Assembly: GCF_027789125.1 (NCBI RefSeq)
Contig: NZ_JAQFVF010000046.1
Location: forward strand, 1-61,680
Direction: 5' to 3'
DNA: 61,680 nt
Source: Paenibacillus aestuarii
GTDB taxonomy: Bacteria > Bacillota > Bacilli > Paenibacillales > NBRC-103111
The position numbers and the translations under genes are program-made. The notes beneath the pieces are model-generated. The model searched no databases, was not told the origin of the DNA, and saw nothing but the letters and a program-made list of their open reading frames with translations. How positions within the stretch are numbered: the first letter of the stretch is position 1; the number at the start of each line of letters is the position of its first letter. Positions 60,353 through 61,680 of this stretch are shown here, piece by piece.

Positions 60353-60398
60353 AGCTAATAGTTTGCAGATTAGCGAGACAGAAACGGAGTATCCCGGC

Positions 60399-61277
60399 AT
60401 GAAAAAGTTTAAGAAGTTTTACATTGAAGTGACGAGCATCTGTAATTTGGCCTGCACGTTCTGCCCGCAGACGCAGCGTGCCAAAGGCTTTATTGAAATA
60501 GATACGTTTACGAATATTTTGGATCAAATTAAACCGCACACCGACCATATTTACTTGCATGTCAAAGGTGAACCTTTGCTGCATCCGAAGATTGACCAAC
60601 TGCTGGACATTAGTCATGACAAAGGTTTCAAGGTCAACATTACGTCCAACGGCACGCTGATTAGTAAAAATAGACATAAGCTGCTGGGCAAGCCGGCGCT
60701 GCGGCAAATGAATTTTTCGCTGCACAGCTTTGATGGGCATATTGGCTCTGAAGATAAAGAAGGCTACGTCATGAGCGTTGTGAAGTTTGCCAAGGAGATC
60801 GTGGAGAGCTCCAATGTCATTATTTCGTTCCGGTTGTGGAACCTGGATACGGATAATAGCACGAACTTGGAGCGCAAGCGGAACAGGGATATTTTGGAAA
60901 TGTTAGAGCGCGAGTTTGCGTTGGATTATAAGATCGAGGAGATGTTTGTCCGCGGCAAAGGCCTTAAGCTAACGGATCGCGTCTATTTGAATCAGGACCA
61001 TGAGTTTCAGTGGCCGGATTTAAAAGCTGACGAGATTGAAGGGCCAGGCTTCTGCCATGCGCTGCGCAATCAAGCCGGCATTTTGGTTGACGGCACGGTG
61101 ATCCCTTGCTGCCTGGACGGGGAAGGGGTTATCGATCTTGGCAACATTCACGATACCCCGTTCTCGGAAATTATCGAGGGGGAGCGGGCGAATCGGTTGT
61201 ACGAGGGCTTCTCCCGCCGCGAGGTGGTGGAAGAGCTATGCCGGAAGTGCGGATATCGCGAGCGGTTTAGTACGTAG
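60399..61277 (+). CDS. Radical SAM/SPASM domain protein
   Basis: The 292-residue enzyme begins with the radical SAM triad CNLACTFC (about 14-21), has the GEP motif (HVKGEPLLHP, about 56-65) and a C-terminal SPASM region with cysteines in GFCHAL, IPCCLDGEG and LCRKCGYRERF that bind extra clusters. SPASM enzymes modify peptides or proteins, but no precursor peptide is seen nearby. ATG 60399 follows CGGAG; the longer frame begins inside amj and is rejected. It likely has its own promoter. Confidence 0.88.
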   Translation: MKKFKKFYIEVTSICNLACTFCPQTQRAKGFIEIDTFTNILDQIKPHTDHIYLHVKGEPLLHPKIDQLLDISHDKGFKVNITSNGTLISKNRHKLLGKPALRQMNFSLHSFDGHIGSEDKEGYVMSVVKFAKEIVESSNVIISFRLWNLDTDNSTNLERKRNRDILEMLEREFALDYKIEEMFVRGKGLKLTDRVYLNQDHEFQWPDLKADEIEGPGFCHALRNQAGILVDGTVIPCCLDGEGVIDLGNIHDTPFSEIIEGERANRLYEGFSRREVVEELCRKCGYRERFST

Positions 61278-61288
61278 GAGGAAGCGCC

Positions 61289-61322
61289 AAGCGCCAGCTT
61301 TTGAGCTGGGCGCTTTTTTTTT
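61289..61322 (+). terminator. Terminator after radical SAM gene
   Basis: AAGCGCCAGCT pairs with AGCTGGGCGCTT (one bulge) around TTTG, followed by about ten Ts. Confidence 0.9.
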
Positions 61323-61339
61323 TGTGGCTTGCGGCTTGT

Positions 61340-61680
61340 GCTGGAGGGTGGGTGCTGTTAGTGGGAAAAACCGGACTAGGGAGGTAGAAACTGGGAATGT
61401 GGGTGCTGTAAGTGGGAAAAACCGGACTGCGTGAGTGTGAGCGGCGGCAGTTTGCGCTGTAGTCCGAAATATCCGGCTTACAGAGCACTTTTTGGCAAGT
61501 AGACTCGTTTTTGGGTGAAATAAGTGGGAAAAACCGGACTAGAGAGGTAGAAAAGGGGAATGTGGGTGCTGTAAGTGGGAAAAATCGGACTGCGTGAGTG
61601 TGAGCGGCGGCAGTTTGCGCTGTAGTCCGAAATATCCGGCTTACAGAGCACTTTTTGGCAAGTAGACTCGTTTTTGGGTG
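61340..61680. repeat. 163-bp-period repeat, right edge
   Basis: The segment from 61381 repeats from 61544 (period 163 bp), and a shorter partial unit precedes at about 61350. Each full unit has two direct copies of a motif near AAGTGGGAAAAACCGGACT and one inverted, diverged copy (AGTCCGAAATATCCGGCTTA). The array runs off the right edge. No start codon with a ribosome binding site; frames through it are not genes. Confidence 0.92.

Noticed and set aside
61138..61434. ORFs running through the right-edge repeat
   Set aside because: They arise from the radical SAM gene in another frame and from repeat sequence; no start signals.

Overview
The window looks like chromosome of a spore-forming, Gram-positive bacterium close to Paenibacillus. 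Evidence: a dipicolinate and sporulation gene order very like the Bacillus subtilis spoVF to ymcA segment, frequent GTG/TTG starts behind strong GGAGG ribosome binding sites, sporulation-type promoters, and mid-range GC with U-rich intrinsic terminators. Nearly all genes are on the plus strand. I saw no tRNA, rRNA, transposase, phage or CRISPR.

Layout. 1-762 is an array of about fifteen 51-bp tandem repeats. 970-5689 is dpaA-dpaB-asd-dapG-dapA (dipicolinic acid and lysine precursors) behind a sigma-K-type promoter. 5864-12644 holds rnjB, tepA, ylzJ, spoIIIE and a sleB-like cortex hydrolase with a sigma-G-type promoter. 12748-16428 is ymfF-ymfH-ymfI-ymfJ, linked to EF-P modification. 16544-25153 has a lipoprotein, ymfK, rodZ, yajQ, rimO, pgsA, cinA, recA (LexA box) and recX. 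25531-28335 has rny, ymdB and spoVS. 28464-32897 has a dipeptidase, a two-subunit 2-oxoacid oxidoreductase (korAB) and pduL. 33102-36953 has miaB, ricA (ymcA), a lone ABC ATPase, a tyrosine phosphatase and an unknown minus-strand gene. 37155-40795 has a Cys-rich miniprotein and a second, differently fused 2-oxoacid oxidoreductase. 41296-42492 is a cyclic-di-GMP riboswitch followed by an SH3/NlpC-P60 wall hydrolase. 42600-49246 mixes poorly known genes with a gpr-type aldo-keto reductase, xerS, DUF2071 and ywbE. 49552-55225 is a reductive pyrimidine degradation operon (aminotransferase, preT, preA, dihydropyrimidinase). 55512-61277 is a heterodimeric ABC exporter, an SRPBCC protein, an Amj-type lipid II flippase and a radical SAM/SPASM protein. 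61340-61680 enters a second repeat family with a 163-bp period.

How it fits together. Several blocks serve sporulation and the envelope: dipicolinate synthesis, SpoIIIE DNA pumping, cortex lysis, SpoVS, YmdB/RicA developmental control, RodZ, PgsA, Amj and the riboswitch-controlled hydrolase. A second theme is RNA processing and translation quality (RNase J, RNase Y, MiaB, RimO, EF-P modification). The least explained items are non-coding: the 51-bp array, a structured motif present at two distant gaps, paired 72-bp inverted-end elements, a near-consensus Spo0A box in a candidate rny promoter, a 28-bp inverted repeat beside xerS, and an 18-bp perfect palindrome before ymfK.
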